Origin: Verrucomicrobiota bacterium
GTDB lineage: Bacteria; Verrucomicrobiota; Verrucomicrobiia; Chthoniobacterales; UBA10450
Length of the DNA: 8,578 nucleotides
Direction of reading: 5' to 3'
NCBI GenBank assembly: GCA_003219355.1
Contig: QHOQ01000122.1
Coordinates: 1-8,578 of the forward strand
A program made the position numbers and the translations under genes. Shown piece by piece: positions 7,237 to 8,578 of this stretch. The first letter of the stretch is position 1. Every line of letters begins with the position of its first letter. A model generated the notes under the pieces. It was not told the origin of the DNA and did no database searches. It worked only from the letters and a program-made list of their open reading frames with translations.

Positions 7237-8241
7237 GTGCAAAAGCCATTCTCCACGCTGAGAATCGAAGATCTGACGACAAGCAATGACGCGATGGCGC
7301 GTTGTTTGCAGTTGGCAGCACTGGCCGCGAAATCGGAAGTACCGGTTGTGCTTCTCGGCGAGACCGGCACTGGAAAAACGTTGCTCGCTCACGCCATCCA
7401 CAACTCTTCGGCGCGAGCAGGGCGATCGTTCATTGCTTTCAACGCGTCGGCAATCAGCGACACGCTGCTCGAAAGCCAGCTGTTCGGTCATGAGCGCGGC
7501 GCTTTTACCGGCGCGCAACAAAGCGTCAAAGGCAAATTCGAATTGGCCGATGGCGGCACGCTTTTTCTGGACGAGATCTCGGAAATGAGTCCGCTTGCCC
7601 AGGTAAAAATCTTGCGCGTGCTCGAGTACGGCGAATTTGAACGCCTCGGCTCCGAACGAATGCTCACCTCTAATGCCAGAATCATCTGCGCGTCAAACTG
7701 TTCGCTGCGCGAACGAGTGCGACTGGGGAAATTTCGCGAGGATCTTTATCAGCGATTGAACGGTCTCACCCTCCTCATCCCTCCGCTTCGGGAACGGCTG
7801 GAGGAGCTGCCGGTATTGATTGCGGCAGAATTGAAAGCGGCCGGTCTAAAGGAGGGGAAAAACATCACCGCAATTCATCCCGAAGCCATGCAGAAATTGC
7901 TTCATCATGCGTGGCGCGGAAACCTTCGTGAGTTAAGTCACACGGTGCGCGCGATGACGCTGTTTTGCACTGGCTCGGTCATTCTTCCCGAGCATGTCAG
8001 TTTTCCTCCCGACCTAGAGGCAGGTCGAGATCGGCATGCGAACGAACAACTCGCCGTCACACCCTCAGGTAACAACGAGCAGCATGAGGCTGGCATCGAT
8101 CTTTCGCTGGCGAGTGCGGTAAAAAGGCACGTCCGGTTTGTTTATGAGCAAGCAAGTCGCAATCAGCGACGCGCGGCGAAGTTGCTCGATATTTCTCGCG
8201 CGACGCTGGCACGCCACCTTCGAAAGGTGGCACAAAAGTAA
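7237..8241 (+). CDS. Sigma-54-dependent transcriptional activator without sensor domain
   Basis: A bacterial enhancer-binding protein of 334 residues that would remodel sigma-54 RNA polymerase using ATP. The AAA+ domain starts almost at the N-terminus: Walker A GETGTGKT (41-48), the sigma-54-contacting loop GAFTGA (88-93, intact), Walker B GGTLFLDEI with D112/E113, a sensor-I-like CASN, an arginine-finger region FREDLYQRLNG, and a sensor-II variant WRGNLREL in place of the common WPGN[VI]REL. A C-terminal Fis-type helix-turn-helix (about 293-331, ending RRAAKLLDISRATLARHLRKV) should bind an upstream enhancer. There is no receiver, GAF or PAS domain, as in PspF, so its activity must be controlled by another protein, by expression level or through the exporter. 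It starts with GTG at 7237, 6 bp after the adaptor stop and with no clear Shine-Dalgarno, so it belongs to the export operon. The likely targets are cargo genes such as the one starting at 8440. Confidence 0.94.
   Translation: MQKPFSTLRIEDLTTSNDAMARCLQLAALAAKSEVPVVLLGETGTGKTLLAHAIHNSSARAGRSFIAFNASAISDTLLESQLFGHERGAFTGAQQSVKGKFELADGGTLFLDEISEMSPLAQVKILRVLEYGEFERLGSERMLTSNARIICASNCSLRERVRLGKFREDLYQRLNGLTLLIPPLRERLEELPVLIAAELKAAGLKEGKNITAIHPEAMQKLLHHAWRGNLRELSHTVRAMTLFCTGSVILPEHVSFPPDLEAGRDRHANEQLAVTPSGNNEQHEAGIDLSLASAVKRHVRFVYEQASRNQRRAAKLLDISRATLARHLRKVAQK
8213..8231 (+). repeat. Perfect 8-bp hairpin at the 3' end of the activator gene
   Basis: GCCACCTT (8213-8220) and AAGGTGGC (8224-8231) are exact reverse complements around a 3-base loop, lying in the last codons of the activator just before its TAA at 8239-8241. 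A stable RNA stem is expected. It is followed by an A-rich stretch rather than T residues, so it is not a standard intrinsic terminator on the plus strand. It could protect the mRNA 3' end, attenuate read-through into the downstream gene, or be a by-product of the HTH codons. Confidence 0.5.
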
Positions 8242-8439
8242 AGCATCATTGGTGCAGAAAATAGCCGATGCGGCCTTAGAATGAACCCGAATATTCTATC
8301 CGGCTGTAATGCCAACTTTCTTTTCTTGGAAAAGATATGTTGCGTAACCACCTCTCATTTAATGACAAATGAAGGGAACATTCTTATCCGAAGGATGTTT
8401 CATGAGACTTGGCATGGATGCTGATAACAAGAGGCCAAA
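8242..8439 (+). promoter_or_regulatory. Leader/promoter region of the downstream putative peptide gene
   Basis: This 198-bp gap after four tightly packed genes suggests independent control of the gene starting at 8440. It contains an inverted repeat TCTTTTC/GAAAAGA (8319-8325 and 8329-8335, loop TTG). It also contains a 9-bp stem with two G-U pairs between 8375-8383 and 8393-8401 around a 9-base loop, with an alternative ATCC/GGAT stem inside it. I scanned the plus strand for GG-N10-GC, the sigma-54 core spacing, and found none; nearest cases are off by one or two bases. No clear sigma-70 promoter is seen either. Confidence 0.35.
8431..8434 (+). promoter_or_regulatory. Ribosome binding site that fixes the GTG start at 8440
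   Basis: GAGG at 8431-8434 stands 5 bases before the GTG at 8440 and is the clearest Shine-Dalgarno in the window. No in-frame ATG exists either just upstream or within the 46 visible codons, so the GTG is the best start for the gene at the right edge. Confidence 0.55.
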
Positions 8440-8578
8440 GTGAGTGCACCGAAGAACAAAGAAGATGCGCCCGCCGGAGAATCAGGTAGTCGAAGGCAAA
8501 AGCGCAAAAAGGACAAATTGATCCGCCTGGATGACCTGATCCCAAAGGAGAATGTCGTTGGCGGCCATCAAGTGTTAT
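8440..8578 (+). CDS. Putative double-glycine leader precursor peptide (N-terminal 46 codons, runs off the right edge)
   Basis: An open frame from GTG 8440 runs to the window end. The visible product begins MSAPKNKEDAPAGESGS, continues through a very basic stretch (RRQKRKKDK, 18-26), then IRLDDLIPKENVVGG (28-42) and HQVL. A charged N-terminus, a short amphipathic stretch with L30, L33 and I34, and a V39-V40-G41-G42 end are what a leader for a C39 peptidase looks like. The valine at -4 and glycines at -2/-1 fit, but the usual hydrophobic residues at -7 and -12 do not line up exactly (K36 and D31), so the leader is non-canonical. Its position directly after an export operon with a C39 peptidase supports a cargo role; cleavage after G42 is predicted. 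The core peptide lies beyond the window. I cannot exclude that it is the start of a larger, unrelated protein. Confidence 0.55.
   Translation, partial: MSAPKNKEDAPAGESGSRRQKRKKDKLIRLDDLIPKENVVGGHQVL

Noticed and set aside
8213..8245. Intrinsic terminator at the end of the activator gene
   Set aside because: The stem is strong but is followed by an A-rich stretch, not a T-run, on the plus strand.
8229..8343. Sigma-54 promoter-like strings: TGGCAC at 8228-8233 with AGC 8241-8243, TTGG at 8326 with TTGC at 8340, and GG 8251 with GC 8264
   Set aside because: The spacing between GG and GC is 12, 12 and 11 instead of the required 10, so none is a valid -24/-12 element.
8281..8424. 47-codon plus-strand ORF starting ATG 8281 with four cysteines, considered as a small peptide gene
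   Set aside because: No Shine-Dalgarno in front, no leader-like or GG motif, and it covers the hairpins of the leader region; better explained as chance.
8440..8578. Assignment of the precursor to the Nif11 or nitrile-hydratase-like leader families
   Set aside because: Visible residues lack the features I know for those leaders; only the general Gly-Gly end is shared.
1..8578. CRISPR arrays, tRNA or rRNA genes, insertion sequences, phage attachment sites
   Set aside because: No regularly spaced repeats, tRNA-like cloverleaf, transposase motifs or terminal inverted repeats were seen in the window.

Overview
The window looks like chromosomal DNA of a Gram-negative soil-type bacterium of moderately high GC. 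The periplasm-spanning (HlyD-type) export partner and the sigma-54 activator argue for a diderm. Gene style and the eukaryote-like fumarylacetoacetase would fit Verrucomicrobiota or a neighbouring phylum, but that placement is a guess, not something the sequence proves.

Left part (1-1663, minus strand): the N-terminal two thirds of a fumarylacetoacetase (last step of tyrosine/homogentisate degradation, running off the left edge), preceded in the same direction by a 308-residue protein of unknown function. The two are 74 bp apart and probably form a short catabolic operon. Positions 1664-1830 are a divergent intergenic region with a perfect 6-bp inverted repeat and weak promoter-like elements.

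Right part (1831-8578, plus strand): a compact peptide-export operon. In order it holds (i) a signal-peptide-less SurA/parvulin-like protein with a degenerate parvulin domain, (ii) a 1037-residue exporter carrying two cyclic-nucleotide-binding domains, a C39 double-glycine peptidase, an ABC membrane domain and an ABC ATPase in one chain, (iii) an HlyD-type membrane fusion protein and (iv) a sigma-54 activator that has only an AAA+ domain and a Fis-type HTH, with no sensor domain. The first two genes overlap by 4 bp, the others are spaced by 13 and 6 bp. After a 198-bp hairpin-containing leader begins a further gene, cut by the right edge. Its first 46 codons are lysine/arginine-rich and end in a Val-Val-Gly-Gly motif, as expected for a precursor with a double-glycine leader. 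This is the best candidate for the exported peptide.

Working model (inference): precursors with a Gly-Gly leader are held in an export-competent state by the PPIase-like protein. They are cleaved by the C39 domain and exported by the ABC/HlyD pair together with a TolC-like outer-membrane protein not encoded here. Export may be gated by a cyclic nucleotide, and cargo genes may be switched on by the sigma-54 activator. No modification enzyme, immunity gene or outer-membrane channel is visible in the window, and no convincing -24/-12 promoter was found in front of the putative precursor gene.
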